Shown one piece after another: positions 1 to 11,594 of a DNA stretch of 64,000 nt (position 1 is the first letter of the stretch; each line of letters starts with the position of its first letter). Where the stretch lies: the NCBI RefSeq assembly GCF_000208745.1, contig NC_030851.1, positions 11,627,209 through 11,691,208 of the forward strand, written 5' to 3'. A program made the translations under genes and the position numbers. The DNA comes from Theobroma cacao (taxonomy: Eukaryota > Streptophyta > Magnoliopsida > Malvales > Malvaceae). The notes beneath the pieces were generated by a model. The model had not been told where the DNA came from, did no database searches, and saw only the letters and a program-made list of their open reading frames with translations.

Positions 1-1284
1 TATGTTAAGATCATTCCTGGATACATTTTCATATTAACATTGATATGCTTTTACCATAGCATTTAGTGCAAATTTGATAAAGAAATTGTCTCCAAATAAC
101 CCTTAAATACATAGTTATCAAACTGTATACCACTAAACATCAAGATCTTTACTTTATTCATCAATAATCAATCACATTTATTAAGTGAATAATTTACTTA
201 GTTATTACACCTTGCCTTTGCAATCATAAGATCAAAGTTGTCATAAACTTAGGATACAGAAGTTCTCTCTCTTAAAGTATATCCAAACATCAACATTTTC
301 TAAATTCCTTGCTCTGGGGAGATCACCTTTAAGACTGATCATTCGTATTATAGGCTACACTTTGAACCGAATAAACTTTTAAATTCATCTTTCAAGTAAT
401 TCGTATATCAATCTCAATTATAGAACTTCATATGGCACTTAGATTAGATTCGACATTTCCAAGTCATTTAACCTCAAGCTGCCAATTCCACATCTAGTCC
501 TTTAATCCCTTGGCTCCTCCTTACTATGCATGGCAAAGTTCAAGCTCATCTTTAGAGCAGATTTGTTGACTAACTTCTTACTTCACGACCACACATCAAT
601 TATAATAATCATTAATACTCACTCTCGAGTTAGTTCACGTGCTTATATCCATGAAGTATAATAGATCCAATTAATTTTTAAAATCTCACAATCGCTTAAT
701 TGAAATCAACACCACTTTTATATGGGCATAACACGCTCAATTAACATAGTGTTCTCACCTTCATGCCCATATGTATGAATTTATTCTTACCTTAATGCTT
801 AATTTGTACACTCCACCAAATGAATAAATTATCACGGCCTATTTGTCCAAATCAAAATTTCTCCATCCATAATCGAAGGGATATATCATTTCATTAATCT
901 TTCATTAGAAGCATTCGTTTTAAGATCTCTCTAACACTGGCTCGTGGCACGGGTGGCATCTTAAACCCGAACAACGGCCCTACTTATGACCTTTGCATGA
1001 CATTAACAAGGAAGTGAATTACTGGGAACAGGAGCTCCTATAACTCCCATAAGATCTATAAGAAAAAACAAAACAAGTTTAAACAACTCCAAATTCTATA
1101 TGCAGATGCACGTATTCTATTCTACCTAACCTGACTTAACTTAACTAACTTAACTTAACTTAGCTTAGGCTACGCAGTGTCAGTGTGGATTTCTTAAAAC
1201 AACTTTAAAACCAAAAACTTTAAAATCCAAAACTTTAAAATCAAAATCTCTGATCTTTAAACCATGCTCTGACACCACTTTAAT
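1..1284 (-). mobile_element. Internal 5' region of long-LTR retrotransposon (noncoding part)
   Basis: This stretch lies inside a minus-strand LTR retrotransposon, directly downstream of its 5' LTR (1285-4171). No coding sequence is visible on either strand; it is AT-rich with many stops. A noncoding interior behind an almost 2.9-kb LTR fits large retrotransposon derivatives (LARDs) or the 5' leader of a big gypsy element. A short TTAAC-type microsatellite sits at about 1127-1172. The rest of the element lies beyond the left edge, so I cannot say whether it is autonomous. Confidence 0.55.
1266..1277 (-). other. Primer-binding site of the LTR retrotransposon
   Basis: Read on the minus strand this is TGGTGTCAGAGC, one base off the common plant initiator-Met tRNA primer site TGGTATCAGAGC. 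It follows the LTR end (...TGTGACA) after a 7-base spacer, the expected position. It fixes the element's orientation (minus) and shows the adjacent LTR is the 5' one. Confidence 0.75.
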
Positions 1285-4171
1285 TGTCACAACCCGAAAC
1301 TCCCATCGGGCCCGTGACAACCGCCGCGACGTCTCGATAGGCACTCATTACCCCGAATGCTGATTGGAATCTCGCAAGGCTTAGCATCAGCTTCCACATC
1401 TCCCCGGTGAGCGGCAGTTATTAAATCTTGCATTTCAAAAAAATCATAAGTCGTTTCCAAATCAAAACAATAAAATATTAATTTCTGGCTCACAAGGGCA
1501 TTTTCGTCATTTTTCTTCGATAATACCGAAACTCGCCAAAAACATGGTGTAAAAGCTTAATATGTTCATACATATTTTAAATCAGATAACTAAAGTATAA
1601 AATTACTTTTACAATAACACGTGGGCCACCAACTAACCAATAAGATGCGAGTCTGTGAACCTATAATTTTGACAATGCAAGGCTAACTGAAGTCCTTGAT
1701 GCAATCGGCTATCTACCGGCTATCCCGAACCTAAAATGTGGGGAATTGAGGGTGGTGAGATTATAAAATCCCAGTGAGTAAACAGATACCATCTAAACTA
1801 TATAAAGGCGAGTAAATGGAGACAATTAAAAAATAATTAACTTTAGCAAATTTTTCACATCACGAATATTCATTTCAACCAAATAATCAATATGGCTCGT
1901 GAATTACTCAAAACTTGACTCATGCCAAATCCTATACTAGGTGACACTTGGACCAAGGGTATCCAACAGAGCCCGCCAAGGCTGTTAAAAATTCATATTT
2001 CGCATAAATCATATTTTTATTTTGAAACATAGTCGTTCCTTGGCGTTGGCTGAGTCTCACTCTCACGCGGTGGTCCACGTGAAGTGCACTCAAAAAGCCC
2101 ACCTCAGGAGATACCTTACGTGCCTCTACGACCGAGGTGAGAATATAAAGGAGTTTATCGTGCCCCTCTAATAGGCTGACCCACGAAACCCCCCACCACT
2201 GCAGTCGCTAATCTTTCATTTACCACCTGATTTATAAAATCTTTTTCTGCATGACATGGCAATTTATCGCAACCTCGCCTCTCAAGGCTAAATACACAGT
2301 ACAAATAATTCTAACACCAAAATCAGTTTAGCCATTCATGCTCATTTATTGTCATAAGCCATTCAATTTAAAACCATAATTTTACAATGCAAGCAGGCAG
2401 TCTCCAATTGCTCTATTTTCAAAACCAGTATTCGATTTTCCAGAAAATTTATAAAATCATTTTAATAAATCACAATTTCTCTTAAAACATAGCAATTTAC
2501 CATTTAAACCCATTTTTCATAAAATCACACAATTGTATAAAACTACTCTAGATAATTAAGACGATAATAAGTTTACTCACAGTTTTTGAAAACTAAATTC
2601 NNNNNNNNNNNNNNNNNNNNNNNNNNNNNNNNNNNNNNNNNNNNNNNNNNNNNNNNNNNNNNNNNNNNNNNNNNNNNNNNNNNNNNNNNNNNNNNNNNNN
2701 NNNNNNNNNNNNNNNNNNNNNNNNNNNNNNNNNNNNNNNNNNNNNNNNNNNNNNNNNNNNNNNNNNNNNNNNNNNNNNNNNNNNNNNNNNNNNNNNNNNN
2801 NNNNNNNNNNNNNNNNNNNNNNNNNNNNNNNNNNNNNNNNNNNNNNNNNNNNNNNNNNNNNNNNNNNNNNNNNNNNNNNNNNNNNNNNNNNNNNNNNNNN
2901 NNNNNNNNNNNNNNNNNNNNNNNNNNNNNNNNNNNNNNNNNNNNNNNNNNNNNNNNNNNNNNNNNNNNNNNNNNNNNNNNNNNNNNNNNNNNNNNNNNNN
3001 NNNNNNNNNNNNNNNNNNNNNNNNNNNNNNNNNNNNNNNNNNNNNNNNNNNNNNNNNNNNNNNNNNNNNNNNNNNNNNNNNNNNNNNNNNNNNNNNNNNN
3101 NNNNNNNNNNNNNNNNNNNNNNNNNNNNNNNNNNNNNNNNNNNNNNNNNNNNNNNNNNNNNNNNNNNNNNNNNNNNNNNNNNNNNNNNNNNNNNNNNNNN
3201 NNNNNNNNNNNNNNNNNNNNNNNNNNNNNNNNNNNNNNNNNNNNNNNNNNNNNNNNNNNNNNNNNNNNNNNNNNNNNNNNNNNNNNNNNNNNNNNNNNNN
3301 NNNNNNNNNNNNNNNNNNNNNNNNNNNNNNNNNNNNNNNNNNNNNNNNNNNNNNNNNNNNNNNNNNNNNNNNNNNNNNNNNNNNNNNNNNNNNNNNNNNN
3401 NNNNNNNNNNNNNNNNNNNTAAAATAATATAATATTATTTTATTCATTTTTTTTGTTTTATTAATTCCTTAAATTCTAGCCATCCATTTATTTCCAAATT
3501 TTCACCATACACTTGTCCCACATATCCATAGCTTAGATAAAATTCTCATACTTATCCAAAGTCTTGGTGGAGTAATTTTTGAAATTTACACTTTTGTACC
3601 CGTAAAAGTCAAAAATTACATTTTTGCCCCAAAAACTGAAAAATTGTCCATAGACATATTTTTCATCCCTTATACTCATACCATTCTCCAATTTATCAAA
3701 TTTGATCTAAATTCTCTCAAAATCTCAAATTTTGTCCGTGGGTGAAAAAATTACGATTTTGCTCCTACACTCCAGAAATCACCGGAGTTAACCTTTTTCA
3801 CTGCCAAACCCTCAAATTATACTCCAATAAGTTTAATATAATCAATCTTAATCAAACGGGATTAAAAAAAATTCAATATTCGTCCTCAGGTGGTAAATTA
3901 CCATTTTGCCTCTAGAATATTTAAAGTCCGGATTAACTCCATATCGGACCTCAAACTCTGAATCCTCATTTTAAATCAACCCATGGGTTTTAGTTTTCTC
4001 AAATTCATCCTCGATTCTCTATTTAAACTAGTTCAAGACTTATTTGACTGAACCGTACCATTAGGGGCAATACAGTCATTTAACTTGTTTTTCGAGGCAA
4101 TTCAATATACAAACATGCTATCCAAAGCATGTGAATGATATATCACAGATAATTTAGGGTCGGGTGTTACA
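1285..4171 (-). repeat. 5' LTR of a long-LTR (gypsy/LARD-like) retrotransposon, with assembly gap
   Basis: On the minus strand the LTR starts TGTAACACCCGACCC (4171 downward) and ends CGGGTTGTGACA (at 1285), so it has TG...CA ends, and a primer-binding site follows. Its length is about 2.9 kb, including a run of N from 2601 to 3419 whose true size is unknown. The outer end abuts a copia pol fragment at 4172, which places the insertion inside that older element. The other flank is outside the window, so no target duplication can be checked. Open reading frames running through the Ns are artefacts. Confidence 0.7.
2601..3419. other. Assembly gap (819 N)
   Basis: Unbroken run of N between unique LTR sequence on both sides. 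Nothing can be said about its content; the sequence on each side belongs to the same LTR. Confidence 0.99.
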
Positions 4172-4850
4172 TCCATTTTGCAACTTACTATTATCCTTGT
4201 CAATTTGAGAGCTTGCATTAGCATAACCCTTAACTTGGAGTTCGCTTCCTTCATAGACTAGAAATACATCATTAGTTCTTCATAAGTACTTCAAGATGTT
4301 TTTCACAGTTATCTAATAACGCTCACCTGGATTAGCTTGGTATTTACTCGTGACACTCAAAGCGTATGATGTATCTAGTCTAGTGCATAGCATCGCATAC
4401 ATTATAGATCTTATTGTGAAACATATGGGATCTTATCCATACGATTTTTCTCTTCTTGACTTTTTAGACACATGTCCTTGGAGAAATAAATGCCATGTGA
4501 CATAGGTAAGTATCCCTTCTTAGACTCTTCCATGCTGAACCTCTTTAACACCTTATCTACGTATATGGATTGGGAGAGACCAAGCAACCTCTTAGATTTA
4601 TCTCTATAGATCTTTATTCCCAAAATGTAGGTTGCTTCTCCCAAATCTTTTATGGAGAATTATTTAAAAAGCCAAATCTTAGTTGAATGAAGCAATGGTA
4701 TATAATTTCCTATGAGCAATATGCCATCCATTTAGAGCACTAGGAAAATAATGGCGCACCCACTTGCCTTCTTGTAGACTCATGGTTCATCTTCATTCTT
4801 TATGAAGTCTAACCTTTTGATAGCTTCATCAATACAGATATTCCAACTCC
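4172..4850 (-). pseudogene. Ty1/copia reverse transcriptase/RNase H fragment, truncated
   Basis: Reading the minus strand gives recognisable copia pol. The stretch DLGEATYILGIKIYRD lies near 4600-4650. Upstream of it is a degenerate catalytic block ending ILLIGN (the YVDD position is interrupted by a stop). Downstream come SYALSVTSKYQANPGE and FLVYEGSELQVKGYANA, the start of the RNase H region. At least four in-frame stops and one or more frameshifts are visible. The fragment ends abruptly at 4171, where the long LTR was inserted, so the rest of RNase H and the 3' LTR are either beyond that element or lost. It is a dead remnant. Confidence 0.85.
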
Positions 4851-4899
4851 GGGAGGTCTTTCTCTTAACCTTGGTATAATAGTTCAGATATTGAGGTAG

Positions 4900-5711
4900 T
4901 TTAGAAGTCTTTCTCCTAACCTTTTCTTGAAGTATAAGTGTTTTCCCTTTTTCCGTTCATCTCAAGAAATGGAAAAACATGTGACACATTATTAAGCATC
5001 ACTAAGCTCTGTTATGTCATTAAACCAAAATATCTACCCACTATCCAACATACATAGTGGGCTAATGTGTTATTTCCATTCTAGACATATTCTTCCATAA
5101 TGGACATGTGTTTTCTATGATGAATTGTTCTTCCCATGATGAGCGTGTTCATCTTACACATGATATTCCCATCATTTCCAATAAGCACTTTCTCGCCATT
5201 GCTTCTAAGAAATTGCTTCTACTTGGTATATATAGGAGTCTTGATAATTCATTAACGACAATCTAGAAATTCAACAAACTCCCTCTCTAAAATACTCTTG
5301 CTCAATCTCTCTCCAAACTTTTTCAAAATACTTTTTTCTACTTATCTATTTTCTCTTTATTTTCTACCTCGCTTCCCCTAATTTTTATTTATCATCTTCT
5401 ACCACAAACACTAAGCTTTTCAAGGATTGCTTCAATCAGCTTCTCCTCCACCTAAAGCATATCCATTTTACTTTATTAGAACACTACTTTTATTCTTAAG
5501 AGAACCCCTTCTACGCCCATCTCTATGATTAAACCATGTAAATCTCTGCCCCTATAAGTACAAGTTAATTAAAGATCTATCATACTCCTCGATTAATCTT
5601 CTTGGTAGCTCTCAAATTTCCTTCATTTTTTCATGATAGTAAAGAATGTCACGTAAATTCCCCATAAAAAGAAAGGATTTTAACGGTGGCTACTCTATTT
5701 ATTATAAACCT
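4900..5711. other. Unassigned AT-rich stretch with promoter-like segment
   Basis: No coding sequence. A TATA-like TATATATAGG lies near 5228-5237 on the + strand and is followed by a pyrimidine-rich, CTCTCT-containing tract (about 5280-5460) that looks like a plant 5' leader, but no gene follows it. It could be the promoter part of an old copia LTR belonging to the fragment on the left. This is a weak inference. Confidence 0.25.
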
Positions 5712-6101
5712 CTAAACCTCTTGCTCAGCAGAGCCATATATCCACAAAATCTTGCAACACACTCCACTTTCTACTTCCACAACCTCAGTGCCAATGCAGC
5801 ACAAAGCTAATCCCCAATTAAGCCCTTGAAGTGCAACATAACATATATGTTGAAACTTCATTTCATATTTAAACTTTTCCAACTTGCTCTCCTTATTCTT
5901 AGTCTCCATTAGAAAGAGCAAACTTGGATAATTTTTATTACTTAGCTTCTTAAAAGCTGAAAGTGTCAAGAGTGGTCTAATACCTTGACGAAGTCCATGA
6001 AGTACCGTAGCCTCATTGTTCCTGGCGGGCCATAACTTTGAAACTTTAGTCCGAACTTCCTGTACTAAGCCCTCCAAACCCATCACTCTGACATTTCCCA
6101 T
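5712..6101 (-). pseudogene. LINE (L1-type) endonuclease domain fragment
   Basis: The minus-strand reading frame of about 129 codons contains NYPSLLFLMETKNKESKLEK followed by a hydrophobic GLNWGLALCC stretch. Plant L1-like LINE ORF2 proteins start their AP-endonuclease domain with a block of the form '(P)D(I/L)LFLMETK...GGLALLW', whose ETK glutamate is a catalytic residue. The block here is a diverged match with the ETK kept. No reverse transcriptase follows on the minus strand below 5712, so this is a truncated fragment. Its first residues are unlike the usual LINE start, and the true start is not defined. Confidence 0.65.
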
Positions 6102-6524
6102 AGAAAATACATTTGCTTTATGTCACATCACTTGCACCATGTAACCATTAGAAGAAATTCTTGAGTGTGAATTAAGGACAGTTGGTACTTTTAACACAAA
6201 CTAGGTTTTTTTGGTAATTGAAGGTAAGCAATTTTATCTTTCTGAAGGGGCATTTAACAAACAAATTAGTTTTAGAAGACATCTCCCTCCTCTTTGAGCC
6301 CCACAATTATTCCTTATGAATTAGATGCGACACTGCTTTACCCTAAAGTGATGGTATTAATCTCTCTTTTTTCCCATGTCCTGGGCCTTTACAGTTGGGC
6401 CTCTGACCCAGTCAAAAAGAGCAGACTCATATATAGAAAAAAAGTCCAGTTTTCTTAACAAATTTGTGGATAGCAATCGGAATTCCATTTTATGCAACAT
6501 CATGCTCACCAAGATGGGAAGGTT

Positions 6525-6725
6525 AAATTATATAATTAATACCTATATTTTATAAAATATATATATAAATTTAATTTCTACACGATAATTCATGTAAATT
6601 TAGTCTTTGTATTTTTTCAATTGTTGATTTCAATCTCAATTTTAACATTATTAAATTTTCATTGTTAAAATTATTAATTCCATATTTGACCTAGTTAACA
6701 TGACATGGCATTCATTAAAATGCTG
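6525..6725 (+). repeat. Left arm of a diverged inverted repeat
   Basis: This AT-rich segment aligns, with many mismatches, to the reverse complement of about 8790-8990. Shared landmarks are a GTTAAATTAT / GTCAAATTAT start, TTAGTCTTTGTA, a GTTAAAATT block and GACATGG near the inner end. The two arms lie about 2.1 kb apart and enclose the A20/AN1 pseudogene. This resembles the long terminal inverted repeats of Mutator-like or foldback elements, but no target duplication was found. Confidence 0.4.
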
Positions 6726-6849
6726 ACATGGTTACCACTTTTTCTTCTCTCTTTTCTCTCTAAACGATGTAGTTTTGAGGTAGTATTTAAATCTAAACTA
6801 AACCTAAAAGTTGTCCTCGTTCTTTCTTCCTCCCTTATTTTAAACCCCT

Positions 6850-7255
6850 CTGGTGGGAGAGCCCTACAAGCCAAAATCTTTGTTCTAAATGTTATCTCGA
6901 TCTCCTGCTTAAAACGCAGCAATGTTCCTCCACCAAAGTAGCCATCAATCAAAACCTCGTTCCACTGTCTTCGTCTTTGCCATCATCTTCTTTGATCTCA
7001 TACCCATTTTTGGGTTCCTTAGCAATGAAAGAGGCAGAAACGAAAAAAGAGGTGAATGTGGAGGAAATTCAGGTTCAAGTTAGACCCAGCAAATGCTTGA
7101 CTTGCAAGAAGCGCATGGGTTCAAGTGCAGGTGTGGGATAGTTTTCTGTGAGACCTATAGGTACTACAACAGCACGGTTTACACCTTTATTTCAAAGGAT
7201 GGGAAAAGAGTAGATTGCTAAAGCTAATCCTGTTTTCAAGAGTGAGAAGCTTTAG
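6850..7255 (+). pseudogene. Stress-associated protein (A20/AN1 zinc finger) pseudogene
   Basis: Three frames together give most of a plant SAP protein. The second half of an A20 finger appears near 6860-6935 (SQNLCSKCYLDLLLK), followed by a linker. An AN1 finger lies at about 7085-7225 (CLTCKKRMG, then after frameshifts FKCRCGIVFCETYRYYNS), and the family's terminal IAKANPVFKSEKL precedes a stop. Intact SAPs are roughly 150-180 residues and usually intronless. Here the first A20 cysteines are missing, there are at least two frameshifts and an early stop, so it cannot make a working protein. A 13-A run at 7429-7441 may be a relic poly(A) tail, suggesting a retrocopy; the enclosing inverted repeats offer capture by a DNA transposon as the alternative. 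Confidence 0.8.
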
Positions 7256-7608
7256 AAAATATGAACTTGAAAAAGAAAAAAGTTGTTTGTGATTGTGTTG
7301 TCAATTTCAGAATTGGATCATTGAAAAAATCATGAATTAGATTGTTACTCGGATCTTGCTGGGCGGTCAACTTGTGTAGACTTTGCCTTAAATGGTGGTT
7401 GTAGTCTTGTTATTGGGTTGATGAATTTAAAAAAAAAAAAACCATGGTGTTTTGATTTAATGTAAATGTTGATTTCCAAAATATATATATATATTCTAAT
7501 AAAGGGATTATTACAAAATCTAATAGTAAAGAGTTAAGCTTAAGAGCTTAGTTTAAAGTTTAAGATACTAAATAGTAATATATTTGGCTATAAGTAGATT
7601 TGTCTAAG

Positions 7609-7715
7609 ATAACATAACGTTTTATTAAAAGTGATAAGTGTAAAATATCATGTCAACAATAGTCAATATCATATCATCAAAAAAATATTACATCATCTCA
7701 TTTAATGCTATGCCA
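7609..7715 (+). repeat. Diverged direct repeat, copy 1
   Basis: About 105 bases (ATTAAAAGTGATAAGTGT..., CATGTCAA..., ACATCATCTCA) align with 8720-8822 in the same orientation, with scattered mismatches. The two copies bracket roughly 1 kb that looks like a decayed LTR. Confidence 0.6.
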
Positions 7716-7744
7716 TTTATTATAATAATCATTGAATTGTTGCT

Positions 7745-8712
7745 AGATATTTACCTTTGTGGAAATGAACAAATTAAGTCCCTCCGATAAATAAAGGTCC
7801 GGACAATGATATGGTCTAGTAAAAATGAGCCACAACCCCATGGTCTTGTTTTTCTGTCGGTGACCTCGGTCTCAGACGTGTCTCGTTTATCAAGTGGACC
7901 CTTCTCTTGATACCACCACGATGACAGCTTTTGAGCATTTGATAAATTGGTAAGTATATGCTGCCTTGAACTTATATCCTATTAAGGCACTTTGTTGAGA
8001 TTTATTTGAATGGGAATCTGATAAACTAGTGATAATGATGAGTTCCCTAGCTAGCCGTTAAATGGCTCTTGTTTTGGTTTATTTATGCCATATGTTGCAT
8101 ACTTGGTATATATTTTATACATACATACATACATGTTCCAGATTAAATGTTTTTAAATGTTGTTTTTAGAATAAAAACCCTTTCGTTATGCTTGTTTTCT
8201 TTCTATACTCACTTGCTGAGTTACGAAAAAACTCACCCTAACTAACCGTTGCTTTGTGCAAATAAATAGCTTGTGGAAGTTTCCATGAGGGGAGCAAGTG
8301 GCAAACATTTATCCGATAGATCAACATTTTTGGCATCTTGTAGGAATCTTAATTTATAAGTTCACTCCATTGATTTTGGTATTAATGTCCGTTGTTTTGG
8401 TTTGATGGCATTTGTATCACCACTAATGATGTACAAAGTCTGGTTTATTTTGTCTGGGCTTGGACCCATTATGTTAGCTAATGTCTAAATCTTATAAATA
8501 GTACTTGGATGTTCTCTTGTTGGATGAAATGTTGTGGGCAATTTGTTAAAAAGAGACATATTTTAACTTATGCTATAAAATGCAACAACTTTGGTCTTGT
8601 GAATTATTGTTAATGTCTACTTGTCCACTCGATTTATATGAGGCTTGCTCGGAACTTGTGGGTTTTGTTTACGGGATTCACGCCCCAGTCATAATCTCGG
8701 GTTTAAGTCATG
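7745..8712 (+). repeat. Probable decayed LTR fragment
   Basis: No coding sequence. The segment carries features common in plant gypsy/LARD LTRs: an ACTCACTTGCTGAGTTACG block with AACTCACC at about 8209-8236, and an end of the form ATCTCGGGTTTAAGTCATGA. That end resembles the CGGGTTGTGACA terminus of the LTR at 1285-4171. The resemblance is only by eye. Confidence 0.3.
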
Positions 8713-8719
8713 ATAATAA

Positions 8720-8822
8720 AATAACATCCTATTAAAAGTAATGAGTGTGAAATGCCATGTCAATACATATTTAATGTCACATCATCAAGAAAATAACACA
8801 TCATCTCAATTAATCCCATGTC
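8720..8822 (+). repeat. Diverged direct repeat, copy 2
   Basis: Same-orientation partner of 7609-7715 (ATTAAAAGTAATGAGTGT..., CATGTCAA..., ACATCATCTCA). It runs directly into the right arm of the inverted repeat. Confidence 0.6.
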
Positions 8823-8990
8823 TGCTTAGTCAAAATGTTATTTCAACATAATTAATAGTGAAATTTTAACTGTGTTAGGATTTGAATTAAAACTAAGAAA
8901 TTAGAAAAATATAGACTCAATTTACACAAATTATTATATAAAAATTAAATATACATTAAAGAGTACAAAGACTAATTACATAATTTGACT
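8790..8990 (-). repeat. Right arm of a diverged inverted repeat
   Basis: The reverse complement aligns with 6525-6725 (see that entry). The sequence after 8990 appears unique and leads into the TAXIMIN promoter. Confidence 0.4.
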
Positions 8991-9263
8991 AAATAGGAAA
9001 CGAAACAATTAATTTTCAAATTTGTGCCAACGTGAAAAACAAGTTGAAGTCCCCATACGCCAGTTAGGATGCTGACTTTATCTCGTAGTTGATTAAATTA
9101 TGAAACAATAAGGAAGGTTCCGAAACACAATGCCCATTGTACCCAATTGACCTAAAGAAAAGAACACCAACAATAGCGGAAATTCCATACTTCATCAGGG
9201 GTACATCAGTCATTTTAAATGGGCGGTGGTTACTTTCCGCGTCTGCCTAGCCGAGTATACGTC

Positions 9264-9270
9264 TTTTATA
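9264..9270 (+). promoter_or_regulatory. TATA box of the TAXIMIN gene (probable)
   Basis: TTTTATA in a GC-richer context, 69 bases upstream of the start codon. It would place transcription start near 9295, giving a short leader of about 40-45 bases that contains no other ATG. Confidence 0.5.
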
Positions 9271-9338
9271 GCCCCTCCTCCATCTCAAAAAACAGAAGGA
9301 AAATAAGGAAAATATTTTGAAGGGATTTTACAGAGAAA

Positions 9339-9844
9339 ATGGGAGACTGCAGACCATTGGGGTTCCTACTGGGGCTCCCTTTTGCCCTTGTTGCAGTGGT
9401 TTTGTCTGTCGTTGGTGCTGTTATCTGGGTTCTTGGGTAAGTCTTCTATATATAATTCTTGAATTCTTTTAGTAGTAGTTCTTGGTGGGGGTTTTCTTCT
9501 TATGTCTTTTCTTTGTAACAATCTGCAAAGTCTCTTTAAACATACAAGTTTCTTTGATTTAAGTATTAAAAAAGGTTTTTGGTTTTAGGGAGAGGCAATG
9601 GTCATATTGATCAATAGTCGAAGGTCGTAAAAATTGGATTCTTTTTTTCTTGCTTTTTGACTGGAAAACGTGTTTCTGGTCCTGAATTTCTGATGCTGCG
9701 TTGAATCTTGGTAATGACAGGACTATATTAAGCTGCCTATGCCCTTGTTGCATATGCTGTGCTGGACTTGCCAACTTTGCCATGGATCTTATCAAGCTTC
9801 CTGTTAAAGTACTTAGATGGTTTATTGATCAAATACCCTGTTGA
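9339..9844 (+). CDS. TAX2: TAXIMIN signalling peptide precursor
   Basis: Two exons, 9339-9436 and 9721-9844, joined GG|GTAAGT...CAG|G, encode 73 residues. The protein starts [17 protein letters not shown], has one long hydrophobic segment (about residues 8-37), then a cysteine cluster CLCPCCICC (38-46), an amphipathic part with DLIKLPVKV, and ends in IPC. This is the layout of the TAXIMIN family, which is about 73 residues and extremely conserved at both ends. TAXIMIN was found as a regulator of taxane metabolism in Taxus; Arabidopsis TAX1 and TAX2 affect lateral organ separation. The hydrophobic segment and cysteines suggest a secreted or membrane-associated peptide. I prefer TAX2 because a DnaJ gene lies downstream as in Arabidopsis; TAX1 is the alternative. 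No defects seen. Confidence 0.92.
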
Positions 9845-10430
9845 TGTTGCTTCTATTTCTGATACGTCTTGAACAGATTCTTTTTTTATTGTAAGTTTTT
9901 TTCCTGTGATCGATCTTAGAGAAATTAGCATTTTTGGTTTTGATATAGTTTGATTTTTAGTATATTATCAGAAAATGTGATTTCCTCTAAACCGTATGAA
10001 TGCCATTGATTGCATTTATTACTCTTGGACGAATAATAACTTTCAGCATTGATTCTTGATTACAAATGCTTTCTCTTTTGGCGTACGTGTACGATTCTGA
10101 TTGTGCTACCTTAGTGGGGGTTTCGTTTTCAGATTTATTCCATGGGAACAAAATGATGGCGAATGAGTAAAACATTGCTAGCTTGAACTAGTGCGCACTT
10201 TGATCAGTTTTGTAGAGGTGTAGGTTAAAACTTTTAAATTTCTTTTCAACTTTGAGCACTGATCCAAATGGTGCCAATTGTCTAAAGAACTAAAAGGTGG
10301 AATGGCTTGCTATAAACTTTATTTTCCTTTTTGGGGGTAAGTTCAATTTTACAAAGGAATTACTTCATTATTATAATGTCTTTAGGAACATCCCACAGCC
10401 CAAGTAACTCAAGGCTCCTAAAGGAATTTC
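9845..10430. other. TAXIMIN 3' region and intergenic DNA
   Basis: No further coding sequence is supported. The first part is probably the 3' untranslated region; the later part leads into a LINE fragment on the minus strand. Short open frames here overlap one another and have no recognisable content. Confidence 0.4.
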
Positions 10431-10610
10431 CACATTGTTAGCTAGAGGGCCCTGCCAGGCCATCTCTCTACTAAGAATGAACATAAGAGAGGGTGGGTAA
10501 ATCTACCCAATAGGAAAGGCACATTCCCTGTTTCAATTGAATTACAATCCAATCAGCAGCCTTAGCGGCTTTTCTACTAACACAGCTCCACTTTAAATCT
10601 ATGAAATTAG
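10430..10610 (-). pseudogene. LINE RNase H domain, C-terminal fragment
   Basis: The minus strand reads AAKAADWIVIQLKQGMC, then a WVDLP block and, after two stops, RDGLAGPSS. This is a diverged version of the signature tail of plant L1-type LINE proteins, 'AAADWIA...GMCP.DW...PP.SL..ILSRDGLPAPP'. Only the 3' end of the LINE coding region is present, as expected for a 5'-truncated insertion. It is not functional. Confidence 0.75.
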
Positions 10611-10619
10611 TTTCGTCGG

Positions 10620-11590
10620 TTAACTGCTTTCCTTTTCAGTGTAACGTTTAGTAATGTGTCATGATCACTTAAATATTAAAAAGATTCAAAGAGATTTGAC
10701 TTAATTTTTCACTGTTCAATCAATCAATGTAATTCAATCCCTTATTATCCAATTTCCGATAAAACATAAAACATGATGTAGTTTCTACTCTGTGTTTGTC
10801 TGTATCATTTTAGATCTCAATCTTCTTAACTTATTAATGAAATTTGAAAGCTCATTTTTAATCTTCATTCAACTTTGGCCAAAGATTTGATTGAGCTAAG
10901 TCATGCCAATAATTATTGGGATATCTCCTTTAAGTCACTTAAGATGACATACCCTTGATCTATTACTCATTTATCTTCACATGGTTCATACTAGACTTAA
11001 AGTATACCTTATTTCTACATTAGGACTACCTAAAATAATATCAAAGTATAGCAATCCCCACATAAGATAACATAAGGATTTCAAGTCTACATATCACTTG
11101 CACAATTGACACATGAAAATATTTCTATAGACACTTCAATTAGATATTAAATGAAATTACCATGGTAGGTCATATTCAATAAACTTGTTCTTGTGACAAG
11201 CATTCATATGTTAGTTTCAAATATCCCAACATACTTGAATCTAGAAAATTGATTGCTTATTTCACAAAAATAAAAAAACATAACATATGTGAGTCTCTCT
11301 GCTTATATCAATGTCTTATCTTGATAAAGCATCAACTAAGAATTGTTTAAGAGTAATGCATTGATGTAGTGAGAATTTTATAATTATAACACATTATAAT
11401 TCCTATGCAAAGCATATTTTTTCCAAAAACTTTATCTTATAAGTAGTCAACATATGAAAATGTTTAAACTCTTATATAAAGAAAACCTTTTACTATTGTA
11501 ATGCATTAAATCATGAACAATTAATGTTTTCTACAAAATATTTTCGATTGGTTTACGGGTTTAGGGTTTAGGAGAACCTCTTGGATAACT
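10620..11590. other. AT-rich stretch, possibly rest of a copia element
   Basis: No protein match could be read here. It lies downstream, on the minus strand, of the copia RT fragment at 11595-11735, so part of it may be decayed pol and LTR of the same element. I could not find paired LTR ends. Confidence 0.25.
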
Positions 11591-11594
11591 AACT

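Noticed and set aside
2586..3447. Long open frames on both strands through 2586-3447
   Set aside because: They consist almost entirely of N and are artefacts of the assembly gap.
6695..6952. Overlapping frames on both strands at 6695-6952
   Set aside because: The + frame is the wrong reading of the A20/AN1 pseudogene's 5' part and the - frame is antisense; the recognisable zinc-finger residues are in other frames.
9559..9931. Minus-strand frames over the TAXIMIN second exon
   Set aside because: Antisense shadows of a well-supported two-exon gene.
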